DNA from: CBDBIG01 sp965205845 [NCBI: bacterium]
GTDB lineage: Bacteria; SAR324
Length of the DNA stretch: 64,000 bases
Direction: 5' to 3'
Assembly (NCBI GenBank): GCA_965205845.1
Contig: CBDBIG010000004.1
Coordinates: forward strand, 62,001 to 126,000
Shown one piece after another: positions 47,461 to 56,312 of the stretch (position 1 is the first letter of the stretch; each line of letters begins with the position of its first letter). The position numbers and the translations under genes were made by a program. The notes below the pieces were generated by a model. It was not told the DNA's origin. It saw nothing but the letters and a program-made list of their open reading frames with translations, and did not search any database.

Positions 47461-48318
47461 TTACGGGTTTAACGCGTCAACAATCCGCTGCACCTCGGCA
47501 GGAAACCCCATCACCAAAGGGCTGGGCAGTCTTTGCGGCGGTCTTAACAAGGCTTCAAGGTTTAATGGGCTGCCGTCGAGATGGCATTCCACCAAGCCTA
47601 AGTTTCGTGTAAAAGGGAGGGCTGCTGCCATGTCCCACAAAAACACGCGACTCGACACCATGGCCGTGGCGCGTCCCATGGCGACACACATCATGTGGTA
47701 CAGGTTGGAGCCAAAAATGCGTAACTTAAGCCACGTCAGGTTTTGCAAAGGCAATTGTCGATGCAAGGTGGAATCAACGAGGCAGGTTTGTAAATCGGGC
47801 AAGGCCTGCATAATGGGTGCTTTCATGGGTTGGGCGTTATAAAAACAACCCTCCTTGCTATTGGCCGCATAGGTTTCGTGGACGGCTGGAAAATGCAAAT
47901 AACCTTCCATTGGGACCGACCCCAACCATAGCCCTAAGCCTATACCCCAGGCGGGGTAGCCGCACGAAAACGAGGCCGTCCCATCTAGGGGATCTAAAAC
48001 CCACTGCCAACGGGCTTGGGGGTTAATGGGTTGATCTTCCTCAGAAATAATGCCGTGGTGAGGGCAAGCGGCTCGCAAGCGCTTAATGGCCATCGCATTA
48101 ATGGCCAAATCCACTTGGGTAACCGTAGAGCCATCCGATTTTGTCTGCATACGTAGGTGCCTAAAACCCCGCAAACTAATGCGGGCTTGGCTGCGCAGTA
48201 TTTGGGTAATGACGGGTAAATGTGGTGAGCGTATTTGATTGGCTAAAGGCAGGCGAACAGGCACGTGGTTTGGCGATATGGGGGTATGAAAGGGGGTTTT
48301 TACAGTAAAGGGGGTCAT
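47461..48318 (-). CDS. Inositol-monophosphatase superfamily phosphatase
   Basis: A Li-sensitive-type metal phosphatase of 285 residues. Motifs: TKSDGSTVTQVDLAINAMAI, HHGIISEED (metal-binding Glu), WVLDPLDGTASFSCGYPAWG and SSRVFLWDMAAALPFTRNLG. These supply the three-metal active site. Candidates include inositol-1-phosphatase, histidinol-phosphatase and 3'(2'),5'-bisphosphate nucleotidase (CysQ); the sequence does not decide. The start is uncertain: ATG 48318 is used, with ATG 48330 and TTG 48396 also in frame. Confidence 0.85.
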   Translation of the reverse strand: MTPFTVKTPFHTPISPNHVPVRLPLANQIRSPHLPVITQILRSQARISLRGFRHLRMQTKSDGSTVTQVDLAINAMAIKRLRAACPHHGIISEEDQPINPQARWQWVLDPLDGTASFSCGYPAWGIGLGLWLGSVPMEGYLHFPAVHETYAANSKEGCFYNAQPMKAPIMQALPDLQTCLVDSTLHRQLPLQNLTWLKLRIFGSNLYHMMCVAMGRATAMVSSRVFLWDMAAALPFTRNLGLVECHLDGSPLNLEALLRPPQRLPSPLVMGFPAEVQRIVDALNP

Positions 48319-48493
48319 TTTTTCGCACATCACACAAGCATGCAAAACAGCCTCATTTTGGACCACACAGCTTCTGACCAAAAGAGCATCGCACAAAGCG
48401 TTCCACCCAACCCACCACCGCCTTGTCAGTTGTCAGAGCCACCTGCCTGCCCTTCACCATGGCATGCATGTGCCCTATCAACCCCCTGACTGC

Positions 48494-49711
48494 CTATCTT
48501 GCATTGGGCACCAAGACGGCCGGCTGGCTTTGGTCTGGGTTTTTCGCACCCGTTTGGGCGCCACGCCTTAAAACCCCAGGGATGGTGATTTCTTGATTAG
48601 GGTATACCAAATCGGGGTTTCTGATATTTTGTTGATTGGCTTCAAAAATCTCGGGCCAACGCTCGCCATCACGCAATTCACGGGCACTGATCTCCCACAG
48701 CGTATCGCCTTCTACAAGACGCAGCGTGAGATTTTCAGGCACTGGAGGAGAAACTTCTTCTACCACAGGCACAGGTTCAGGTTCAGAGCGCGTACCAACG
48801 GAAACCACAGCCCATATCACAAGAGCCAGCAGCAACAACACACCAACAGCGAACAACAGGCGTCCTGCAGGGGTTAACTGTTGTTTTTTTGGTTTTACCT
48901 CCGTTTTTGTCTCGGGTTTGCCTTTTCGAGGAGCATTGGCCTTTTTGGCTGCACTGGGTGACTGCACAGGTTTAGTTTTGCTCACCACGGAGGGCTTGCT
49001 TTTTTGCGCTGCCACCCGCTCACTTCGTGCACGACCACGGCTGGCCATAATGTTATCTAAGCGCGACCCACTACTAGCCACACGACGTTGGGCAATATTG
49101 GCGGCCCTACTGGCCACATCCTCTTGTTTTGCATTGCGTTCCTCGGCCTTGCTCGCCTCGTCGCGCAAGCGGCTGCTCATCGCTGAAATGCGGCTTTGCA
49201 CATGCTGCTCCATGTCCCCCGCACCACCCAGTGCAGCATCACCATCGCCTTTTTCACTCAGTGCTGCAATCACCCGCGCTTCAAGCATAATGCGGTTCTC
49301 GGCTAACTGCTTGACACTGGTAATGCGAAAGGTATTGTACAGGGCCAAATCTTGGCTTGGGCTGATGTTATCGAGCACATGTACAGGGGCTTTTAGCAAA
49401 TCCTTCATGGTCAAGGTCGCATGTTCTTGACGCACCTTAAAGCCAAATCCACCCGCTTTTTGCACGGTAATCACCTTGTCATCTGGATTGGCGGCGTTTT
49501 CGCCCAGCACCTTTTGCACAGCCAAGGCTTGCTGAAAGCAAGACAATCCGGCCATCTCTGATACTTTGGTAACCTCAAAATATCGCTTTAGCAATTCTGC
49601 GTGCTGCGCATTCACCCCCTGAAAACAGGTGATTGGAGCATCGTTCAACTGTGCAATGCTATAGCTTTTATATTGTTCATGAACCTCATATTCGAGTTGC
49701 TCTGTAGCCAT
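48494..49711 (-). CDS. HhH-like / transmembrane / LysM protein
   Basis: A 405-residue protein of unusual layout. Residues 20-160 contain two stretches that look like helix-hairpin-helix units (CFQGVNAQHAELLKRYFEVT with KVSEMAGL, and SPSQDLALYNTFRITSVKQL). Residues 160-280 are a charged, Lys/Ala/Ser-rich linker. One transmembrane helix follows at about 282-304 (LLFAVGVLLLLALVIWAVVSV). Then comes a proline/glutamate-rich spacer and a LysM domain (RLVEGDTLWEISARELRDGE, WPEIFEANQQNIRNPDLVYP). A type II topology would put the N-terminal part in the cytoplasm and the peptidoglycan-binding LysM in the periplasm. I do not recognise a named family. Confidence 0.75.
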   Translation of the reverse strand: MATEQLEYEVHEQYKSYSIAQLNDAPITCFQGVNAQHAELLKRYFEVTKVSEMAGLSCFQQALAVQKVLGENAANPDDKVITVQKAGGFGFKVRQEHATLTMKDLLKAPVHVLDNISPSQDLALYNTFRITSVKQLAENRIMLEARVIAALSEKGDGDAALGGAGDMEQHVQSRISAMSSRLRDEASKAEERNAKQEDVASRAANIAQRRVASSGSRLDNIMASRGRARSERVAAQKSKPSVVSKTKPVQSPSAAKKANAPRKGKPETKTEVKPKKQQLTPAGRLLFAVGVLLLLALVIWAVVSVGTRSEPEPVPVVEEVSPPVPENLTLRLVEGDTLWEISARELRDGERWPEIFEANQQNIRNPDLVYPNQEITIPGVLRRGAQTGAKNPDQSQPAVLVPNAR

Positions 49712-49929
49712 ATCCGATTCCTAATCTCCACCAAGCTAAATACTTTTTGTAAGCAAACTTAAGGTTTACAACCATTTTGAAGTCTGGATTGAAAAAAACG
49801 CAAGCCATCACACACAAAGTCGTGTTTTTTTCACAACCCTTTTACCCCCGCGTAACCATGTTCTCGCGTTCTCGTCAAATGACTTAAAGGATAAGACACC
49901 TTCAAGGGATTAAGCAAGGCTTATATTCA

Positions 49930-50109
49930 TTACGCGCATGAAAAACCCAGTGCTTCCATGCCAAGCCAAGCCACGGGCAACAAACCTATAGCAAACGATG
50001 CGCCCAGGTTCATCGCAAACAAAATACCTCCTAATAGGCTTGCTCTAGCGTCGATCACATGGTTTTTGAACCAAAACCCAATCTTAATAATGGTAGCGCG
50101 AAACCCCAT
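49930..50109 (-). CDS. Possible small membrane protein
   Basis: A 59-residue frame from ATG 50109. It has a basic N-terminus (GFRATIIKIGFWFKNHVIDA) and a hydrophobic C-terminal half (SLLGGILFAMNLGASFAIGL, LPVAWLGMEALGF) that could span the membrane. It lies 45 bases downstream of the glutathione synthetase gene on the same strand. No ribosome-binding site or known family is evident, so it may be spurious. Confidence 0.3.
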   Translation of the reverse strand: MGFRATIIKIGFWFKNHVIDARASLLGGILFAMNLGASFAIGLLPVAWLGMEALGFSCA

Positions 50110-50154
50110 TGTAGGGCGGCCGTAAAATGAGGTAGGGGTCAAGGTGTTGGTTTT

Positions 50155-51579
50155 TTAAACGATCATCATACTGTCGAAATACCCCACCCCAGCGGAGATA
50201 CCCCCCTCGCTTTGACCAACTTTCTTGCTGCGTACCAACCAGCCGGCATCCACGTTGCACACCTCCTTGTTCGATTGTACCAGCAAGGCCCCAAAACAGC
50301 CAATTTCACTCACCCCTTCTGCTTCCTCTACCCATTTGCCCGCCCTAAAAAAAGCCATCGGGCGTGGTGGTGGATGAAGACGTTCCATTAACACCCATGT
50401 TTTGCGCTGCAAAGGCGAAGCATGTTGCAATGCCTGACTTAACGCGGCCTTGTAAAGGTTGTGTCCACCCCCTTCGCGCATGGGTTTTAGCACATAATCC
50501 TCGGGATTTTGGAGGGCCATTTGGTAGACAGGCACAGGCCCTGTAATACGCGATTGCATCTCTTCGAGGTCATACATGGCGGCAAAGGTTTGGCGTACCA
50601 TGGCAGCATCTTTGGCTGGCAAATAGGCTTCTACCCGCTCAGGCTGTGTAAGTACTTGTTGCACCCGTTTCATTCCCGCCAATTGTACAGCCAAACTGGG
50701 GACCTCAATGGCCCCAGAACGGGCTATTTTCTCCCTTGCATCCCAACTCGAGGGGCGGGTAAAATCCTCTGGTCCATAAGCCGCCCGAAAGTACACCAAG
50801 GCTACCTCTTCGCCTTCTATCCACAAGGCTCCGTCGCGCAAGTGCCCCTTGGTTGCAATATCGTCCAAGGTATAGCGCCTGGTGTGTACCCCTTGTTCGA
50901 CGAGTGCGTGGTGCAATGACCATTGATCCATGGTGTTCATCTCATCTGCTTGCACCACCATGACCATTACTGCGCACGATACACCATAACACCCATGCGC
51001 TTGGGCAAACACCTTAGCCAATTGTGTGCAAGGTGCATTTTCGACAACCCTACCTTCACCAAACACCGTGTTCAATCTAGGCAGCAGTTGCTCGACCACC
51101 CTCGACCAGACCTCACTCATCCCCGCATAACCAGCTGCAATGGTATTGAGTTCCACTTGGCGCAAGGCACTGGCTGGAAGTGTTTGAGGGTTGATATCAC
51201 CCGCTTGTTGCGCGTTGGGGGCATGAGACTGCAAAGGTTGGTGAAAAAAGTAATCGCTGCGGGTAACCAGCAGATCTGCGGCTTTGTCACGGCGCGTCTG
51301 TGCGTCCAAGCGCAGCAACTTGCCCAAAAAAATATCGCGGTCGCTGCCTGTTTCCAACATGCTGTGCAACATATCGGTATCTTGGGCCACCTTCCACGCC
51401 AGTGTATTGAACAAAGGGGTTAGTTGTTTCAAATACGCACACGCCGCTTTCTCAATCCGCAAGGGGGGCAACGCAAAAGGCATGCACGTCAAGGTGTCGT
51501 CCTTGGTCCTTTTTACCAAACCATGAAGCACCGCAAGGCTCGAAAACTCCTGTGCAATGCCTCGCCAATCAAAATTCAT
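50155..51579 (-). CDS. gss: Eukaryotic-type glutathione synthetase
   Basis: This ATP-grasp ligase joins gamma-glutamylcysteine and glycine. It belongs to the eukaryotic GSS family, not the bacterial GshB family. Family features: SRSDYFFHQP-like N-terminal region, RQVELNTIAAGYAGMSEVWS (substrate-binding 'E.NTI' motif), LVYFRAAYGPEDF, VPSLAVQLAGMKRVQQVL, the glycine-rich loop VLKPMREGGGHNLYKAAL and the C-terminal LVRSKKVGQSEGGISAGVGY followed by FDS. The length of 474 residues matches the family. No gshA is nearby. Bacterial copies are patchy and usually explained by gene transfer. Confidence 0.9.
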   Translation of the reverse strand: MNFDWRGIAQEFSSLAVLHGLVKRTKDDTLTCMPFALPPLRIEKAACAYLKQLTPLFNTLAWKVAQDTDMLHSMLETGSDRDIFLGKLLRLDAQTRRDKAADLLVTRSDYFFHQPLQSHAPNAQQAGDINPQTLPASALRQVELNTIAAGYAGMSEVWSRVVEQLLPRLNTVFGEGRVVENAPCTQLAKVFAQAHGCYGVSCAVMVMVVQADEMNTMDQWSLHHALVEQGVHTRRYTLDDIATKGHLRDGALWIEGEEVALVYFRAAYGPEDFTRPSSWDAREKIARSGAIEVPSLAVQLAGMKRVQQVLTQPERVEAYLPAKDAAMVRQTFAAMYDLEEMQSRITGPVPVYQMALQNPEDYVLKPMREGGGHNLYKAALSQALQHASPLQRKTWVLMERLHPPPRPMAFFRAGKWVEEAEGVSEIGCFGALLVQSNKEVCNVDAGWLVRSKKVGQSEGGISAGVGYFDSMMIV

Positions 51580-51944
51580 GCGCTTTCAAACCAAGCCCTT
51601 CGCAAAATTTGCGCTTTCTGTTTTTTTCAAAACCATCATGCAAACACGTCGTTTATTATGAATGCCATGGCGTCGATGACGCTCAAAGTACCCAGCATTT
51701 ATGTGCAGCATGAGGCACTCATTCCGTTTGAATACGGGTGGTATCGTGCCATGTCCACCCAGCACAGTGTGTTGTTACTACAACATCGAGCTTTGAAAAA
51801 ACACTCACACGCAAACACGCCACTTTTACCAGTACCTTGGCGTCGATGACGCTCAAAGTACCCAGCATTTATGTGCAGCATGAGGCACTCATTCCGTTTG
51901 AATACGGGTGGTATCGTGCCATGTCCACCCAGCACAGTGTGTTG
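51580..51944. other. Intergenic region largely made of a direct repeat
   Basis: The region between the glutathione synthetase and HD-GYP genes has no recognised gene. Most of it is the direct repeat listed separately. Short plus-strand frames in the repeat (MTLKVPSIYVQHEALIPFEY) exist in both copies but run into the repeat ends and resemble nothing known. Confidence 0.45.
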
Positions 51945-51975
51945 TTACTGAACATCAAGCTTTGAAAAAATACTC
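51668..51975. repeat. Direct repeat of about 138 bp (period 170) overlapping the 3' end of the HD-GYP gene
   Basis: Copy 1 is about 51668-51806 and copy 2 about 51838-51975. Both begin TGGCGTCGATGACGCTCAAA; the first 113 bases or so are identical, and the last 25 are similar (CAACATCGAGCTTTGAAAAA against AACATCAAGCTTTGAAAAA). Copy 2 includes the last codons and stop of the HD-GYP gene, copy 1 is the non-coding duplicate downstream of it. Confidence 0.93.
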
Positions 51976-53366
51976 AAAGGCGTGCCTTCCTTGCCCTCAA
52001 AATGATCATACTGATCGAGCACCTCTTGCACTTGTATCTCAGGGGAAAGCATTAGGTCTACCGTTCGATAATGGCTGAATTGTTCACCATTTTTGTTCTC
52101 AATCACGGTTACCATAGGGCGGTCTGGTTCACTCACGGGGGCTATCCCCACGACAAAAGCCACCTCCTTCGTATTTAAGAGCACCAAAGACCCCACTGGG
52201 TACTTTCCCACAGCTGTCACAAAATGGTGGACCATCACCGGGTCAAATTCTTCCCCCGCAAGGCGTGTAATGTAGGCGATGGCCGCAGCAGGTGTCCAAC
52301 TGCGCTTATAATTGCGCCGTCCAATCAAGGCTTGGTAGGCATCCACAATCGAGGCAAGTCGGGTGATAGGGTGAATGACCTGCCCAGGTTCCACCTTGGG
52401 GTAACTGCTCAGCAAATTTTGCTGCACTTTAACATGATGGTATAACGCCGTGTTAATCAGCATTTCGGGCATTTTCATATCGGTTAAAATGCGCCCCCCA
52501 TAAATGGTGTGGTTGCGCATAATAATCATTTCGGGGCTATCAGCCTCAAAGCGTTGCGTGCTCTCCAAAATTTCCTTGGGCACATCGCTTTTACCAATGT
52601 CGTGCATAAAGCCGCACAGCAATACAAAATGCTTTACCTTGGGTGGCGGATTAGAACCCGCACGCCTTTGCATGTCAATGTAGCATTCTTGCAAAATTAC
52701 CGACATATCCGTGCAGTGAGCATAGGTTTGGTCACTACTGCGCAGTACAGAGATAGCGCGCATGGCCGTTGAAGAGCCTTGTTTTACAATGTCATCCACC
52801 ACGCTTTCCACACCCTTGGCGTTAACTTTGCCAGACCTGCTACCTTCGAGCATGTCGCGGACCGCACTGGAGGCTTCGGCACCCAGTTTTTCGCTAGCAT
52901 CCATTTTTTCAACCATTTCTTGGGCTTCGGTTTTACGAATGGCACTCAATTTTTTGGCCTGCTCGGAACCCACGGCCAAGTCAGGGGTATCCAATTCGCG
53001 GACCACTTCATGACGCTCCACTTTTTTAATGGGTGCTTGCCCAGCACCAACCTTGCCACCAATGGCAAACTCTAACAGGCCAAAGCGCTTGTACACTGCC
53101 TGTGCACGCTCGTTCACCTTAGCAAGGGGAAGGTGAGATGGAATTCCGACAATCGAGCGGATGTGATCACCCGTTTGCAACGATTCAATGACCGCTGGCG
53201 GACGGTCATCCATATGGTGCGCCCTTGCCCCTGGAAAACATTTTTGTAAAAATGTTAGGGCTGACGCACTCAGCGGAGCATAGTGATCGGAGAGTTCGAG
53301 CACCTCGGAAATGATCCAACCTTTTTTGAGATTCTTTAAGCGTATTCGGCTGGGGGTAGCACTCAT
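51945..53366 (-). CDS. HD-GYP-type phosphodiesterase with degenerate GYP motif
   Basis: A 473-residue cytoplasmic protein with an N-terminal DUF3391-like region (RIRLKNLKKGWIISEVLELS). A helical linker with SSAVRDMLEGSRSGKVNAKG follows, then an HD-GYP domain from about residue 205. The metal-site segments are CTDMSVILQE, CGFMHDIGKSDVPKEIL, RNHTIYGGRIL, ALYHHVKVQQNLLSSYP and ASIVDAYQALIGRR. The usual HHE is HHV and GYP is SYP, so c-di-GMP cleavage may be altered or lost. The C-terminal 70 residues form a small beta-rich extension. The 3' end overlaps a direct repeat. Confidence 0.88.
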   Translation of the reverse strand: MSATPSRIRLKNLKKGWIISEVLELSDHYAPLSASALTFLQKCFPGARAHHMDDRPPAVIESLQTGDHIRSIVGIPSHLPLAKVNERAQAVYKRFGLLEFAIGGKVGAGQAPIKKVERHEVVRELDTPDLAVGSEQAKKLSAIRKTEAQEMVEKMDASEKLGAEASSAVRDMLEGSRSGKVNAKGVESVVDDIVKQGSSTAMRAISVLRSSDQTYAHCTDMSVILQECYIDMQRRAGSNPPPKVKHFVLLCGFMHDIGKSDVPKEILESTQRFEADSPEMIIMRNHTIYGGRILTDMKMPEMLINTALYHHVKVQQNLLSSYPKVEPGQVIHPITRLASIVDAYQALIGRRNYKRSWTPAAAIAYITRLAGEEFDPVMVHHFVTAVGKYPVGSLVLLNTKEVAFVVGIAPVSEPDRPMVTVIENKNGEQFSHYRTVDLMLSPEIQVQEVLDQYDHFEGKEGTPLSIFSKLDVQ

Positions 53367-53663
53367 TGCAAACCTACGACAATGTCTTAATTTTTATTGA
53401 AATCCAAGAACTACTTAAAAAACGCCAGAAAAACAAGGCTAAAGAACACCAATCAGCCCTCTCGCAAAAGAGAGGCCCATTGTAAGCGTTGATCCGAAGC
53501 GATAATCAAAGCGCTGCCTGTGGTTCGTAACAGTTAAAACCCGCTGTGATGGATTTAAGAATCCGCCCAACCCCCCATCAAGAGCATGATACCACGTTTA
53601 AGCCTTGGTTGTTAAACGGCAAACGTACGTTTTACGTCATGACCCCACCAAAAATGGACCCTT
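53367..53663. other. Intergenic region, nothing recognised
   Basis: About 300 bases between two minus-strand genes. No gene, repeat or convincing terminator was seen. Confidence 0.3.
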
Positions 53664-54317
53664 TCAGGCACTACCCTCATGCCATACAACACGATCAGAC
53701 AAGCACTCAATACGCCCATTGCAAGGACCAGGCATACCTTGTCTGGCGCCAATTGCGAGCACAGCCCCTGGAAACTCCCCCCAGCGCATGGCCAATGTTT
53801 TTGCAATGTGTGGCTCTTTCCAAGCCAACATGCGCTCAATCAAAACAAGCCGTGCAGAAGAGCATATAAGCTGCAGCGAGATCACCTTACGACGTTGGGA
53901 AGGCGTTAACAAGTGCCATGGCCTGCGTGCTATTCGAGCACTCATGCCCAACATGTCTAATATCCCATGGGGTGAGCGCCTGCGCCCGTTAAGCCAGACC
54001 CAACCCCCTTTCACGCTACACAACCACTCGGAGGCATTTTTTGAAAGCAAGGCATGCTCATACAAATTTGTATCGCTTTGTACCCGCAAACCTACAGCCT
54101 CGCGCACCCAGCCACGGCGGGGTTGTTGGCGCCCAAGCAGTGCTTGACGAAAAATATGCCACGTTTCCGGTGCTTCAACACCAATACTAAGGCGCGTACC
54201 TTGCCGCAAAACGCCACTGATGGGGGGCATTAAAGTCCCTTTGGCAGAAAGCAAAACCGCTTGATGCACTTGTATAAGAGGTGCACGCCAAGGGGTTTGG
54301 CCGGCAGTATTTGTCAT
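53664..54317 (-). CDS. ABC-ATPase-like protein lacking a P-loop
   Basis: This 217-residue protein has the length and spacing of an ABC transporter ATPase but a broken active site. The N-terminal strand region QAVLLSAKGTLMPPISGVLR leads to GTRLSIGVEAPETWHIFRQA, where a Walker A (GxxGxGKS/T) should stand, then LLGRQQPRRGWV. In the second half, LLTPSQRRKVISLQLICSSA resembles the LSGGQ signature, ARLVLIERML the Walker B (its usual acidic pair lost), and GAVLAIGARQG the H-loop region (His lost). It is probably a non-hydrolysing paralogue or a decaying gene. The ATG lies in an 18-bp tandem repeat. Confidence 0.55.
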   Translation of the reverse strand: MTNTAGQTPWRAPLIQVHQAVLLSAKGTLMPPISGVLRQGTRLSIGVEAPETWHIFRQALLGRQQPRRGWVREAVGLRVQSDTNLYEHALLSKNASEWLCSVKGGWVWLNGRRRSPHGILDMLGMSARIARRPWHLLTPSQRRKVISLQLICSSARLVLIERMLAWKEPHIAKTLAMRWGEFPGAVLAIGARQGMPGPCNGRIECLSDRVVWHEGSA

Positions 54318-54352
54318 GGCTGTACTTAAAAACGTGGCTGTACTTAAAAACG
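54317..54352. repeat. 18-bp tandem duplication at a start codon
   Basis: Two identical copies of TGGCTGTACTTAAAAACG (54317-54334 and 54335-54352), immediately upstream of the start codon of the ABC-ATPase-like gene on the minus strand. It alters the sequence where the ribosome-binding site would lie. Confidence 0.95.
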
Positions 54353-54605
54353 TGGCTTATGAAAAAACCACGCCCAAAATTGGGTTGTTTTGGGTTTATA
54401 TTGAATGCATCATGCTTTGCTTAAGAATGAATTCATCTTGACGATGCGCCCATTGCATTGGTAAAGACTAACAGCACCGAGATGTAGCATATATACTAGA
54501 GCGTCTAAAAAACGCACCACCGGGATGCGCGAAGATACCACGTACCCTTTGATTACGACAACAAGATAGGAAGTGTGGGGTTTGAGAAAATTTAGCATAC
54601 AGCAC

Positions 54606-55382
54606 ATGTTTCAATCGAAAAATACCCTAGCACTTCAGGCACAAACGCGCGTCTACTACACCCAGGTTCAGGGCTTAACCATTGAGGTATACGAAACGAA
54701 AACCAGCCGTACGCTGTACTTTGGGAATACCGTGGTGCAAAGTGCCATGTGGCTGGCTGAGCCCAGTGCATTGATATTGTCTTACGCCCAAAGCATGGCG
54801 GGGATCTTGCTGTTTCAACCCTCCCCGAGCAAGGCCTTACACATTGGCTTGGGTGGAGGATGCCTCCCCCGTTTTTTACATCAGCACTGCCCTGCTTTAC
54901 AACAAACCATTGTCGAACTCAACCAAGGGGTGGTTGAGGTGGCAGATCAATTCTTCCCCCTGCCTTTTACCCCTCATATAAGCGTGGTGATTGAGGATGG
55001 AGGAACCTTTTTAGCACGTACACAAACCCAGTACGACATGATGTTGGTCGACGCATTCTTAGCCAATGGTACCCCGGAACATTTGCTGGCTTTAGAAACG
55101 CTACAACATATGGCCAAATGCCTTACCTCAACGGGCTGGCTTGCCATTAATGCCTGGGGTTCGCAAACCAGCCGTTTACGCAAGTTACAACACATGTTGC
55201 GTGGCATTTTTGGCAAAGTGTCTTGCTTGCCCGCACGCGCCGATTCAAACGTGATTTTGTTTTGTACAGGGCTCAAATCCAATGTGCCATCAAAGGCTTT
55301 GCTGCAGCACAGGGCCATGCTTTGGCAAGAGCGCACTGGCCTTCCTTTTGCCAGCTTTCCCAAAACGATATACGAATTATAG
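54606..55382 (+). CDS. Spermidine-synthase-like methyltransferase-fold protein
   Basis: A 258-residue protein with the polyamine aminopropyltransferase fold: an N-terminal beta-barrel region (VYYTQVQGLTIEVYETKTSR then TLYFG), the glycine motif ALHIGLGGGCLPRFLHQHCP, an acidic binding position TIVELNQGVVEVADQFF, and YDMMLVDAFLANGTPEHLLA. The catalytic 'D.TDP' of true spermidine synthases reads VDAFLANGTPEH, so the substrate may differ. Stand-alone bacterial members of this branch are mostly uncharacterised. ATG 54606 is used; GTG 54573 and TTG 54582 are in frame. Confidence 0.8.
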   Translation: MFQSKNTLALQAQTRVYYTQVQGLTIEVYETKTSRTLYFGNTVVQSAMWLAEPSALILSYAQSMAGILLFQPSPSKALHIGLGGGCLPRFLHQHCPALQQTIVELNQGVVEVADQFFPLPFTPHISVVIEDGGTFLARTQTQYDMMLVDAFLANGTPEHLLALETLQHMAKCLTSTGWLAINAWGSQTSRLRKLQHMLRGIFGKVSCLPARADSNVILFCTGLKSNVPSKALLQHRAMLWQERTGLPFASFPKTIYEL

Positions 55383-55449
55383 ACGATTCCCCCCTTCCCA
55401 AAGTGTTACATCTGATGTTAACGAAACACCCCCCTCTTTTTGGGCAAGG

Positions 55450-55773
55450 TTAAGGAAAAAATTTGAACACCGCCATCACTCCCCCCACCAAGGCACACAT
55501 TAAAGCCAAAATACTAAAAGTTTGGGCGCGCAAGGCGTTGGCTATTTTAGCATCCATGTGCGCAAGCAAGCGTTCTTCCATGGATGTTATCCGCTCACCA
55601 AAGCGTTCTTCCATGGCTTGGTTTTGTTCCTTGATGAAGCCCTTGAGGTCTTGCTGAGCAGCACTCAGCGCACTTTCGATTCCCTGAGCAATGGCATCGG
55701 CCTGCCTAGAGGACAGTCCTGCCTCTTCAAGGTTGCGGGCATTTTCCAAGGTGTTGGTGAGTGGCGCCATCAT
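55450..55773 (-). CDS. Coiled-coil protein with C-terminal membrane anchor (DUF1640-like), copy A
   Basis: A 107-residue protein: an N-terminal helical region (NLEEAGLSSRQADAIAQGIE), a coiled coil (EERFGERITSMEERLLAHMD) and one transmembrane helix near the end (FSILALMCALVGGVMAVFKF). The pattern 'L.EAG....QA.AI...I' then coiled coil then C-terminal anchor resembles bacterial DUF1640/CCDC90-type proteins, whose function is unclear. AGGA (in TAAGGATGA) lies just upstream of the double ATG. It is the younger or shorter copy of a tandem gene pair: the next gene upstream is nearly identical but has 11 extra residues. Confidence 0.75.
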   Translation of the reverse strand: MMAPLTNTLENARNLEEAGLSSRQADAIAQGIESALSAAQQDLKGFIKEQNQAMEERFGERITSMEERLLAHMDAKIANALRAQTFSILALMCALVGGVMAVFKFFP

Positions 55774-55955
55774 TCATCCTTACGTAAGAGCACTGCTTGT
55801 ACGAGTGATGACGATATTTACGGCGTCAGCAAAGGGGCGAGCACCGTCAACACCAGCATTGTGGTTTAAAAAAAAGGTTTGGTAAGGGGAACGGAACGAG
55901 GACAGCATACACAGCACGATTCAATAACGACACGGCTCCCTCTTTTTGGGCAAGG

Positions 55956-56312
55956 TTAAGGAAAAAGTTTGAACACCGCCACCACTCCCCCCACCAAGGC
56001 ACACATTAAAGCCAAAATACTAAAAGTTTGGGCGCGCAAGGCGTTGGCTATTTTAGCATCCATGTGTGCAAGCAAGCGTTCTTCCATGGATGCCATCCGC
56101 TCACCAAAGCGTTCTTCCATGGATGCCATCCGCTCACCAAAGCGTTCTTCCATGGCTTGGTTTTGTTCCTTGATGAAGCCCTTGAGGTCTTGCTGAGCAG
56201 CACTCAGCGCACTTTCGATTCCCTGAGCAATGGCATCGGCCTGCCTAGAGGGCAGTCCTGCCTCTTCAAGGTTGCGGGCATTTTCCAAGGTGTTGGTGAG
56301 TGGCGCCATCAT
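55956..56312 (-). CDS. Coiled-coil protein with C-terminal membrane anchor (DUF1640-like), copy B
   Basis: A 118-residue paralogue of the preceding protein, identical but for a handful of residues. Its coiled coil contains ERFGERMASMEERFGERMAS, a tandem repetition of an 11-residue unit, making it 11 residues longer. An 11-residue (hendecad) insertion keeps the hydrophobic register of a coiled coil. It has the same upstream AGGATGA signal, so both copies look expressed. Both sit between the spermidine-synthase-like gene and the FG-GAP gene; no partner is evident. Confidence 0.75.
   Translation of the reverse strand: MMAPLTNTLENARNLEEAGLPSRQADAIAQGIESALSAAQQDLKGFIKEQNQAMEERFGERMASMEERFGERMASMEERLLAHMDAKIANALRAQTFSILALMCALVGGVVAVFKLFP

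Noticed and set aside
51661-51965. Plus-strand genes encoding MTLKVPSIYVQHEALIPFEY-type peptides
   Set aside because: They exist only because of the direct repeat, change frame at the repeat ends, overlap the HD-GYP 3' end and match no family.
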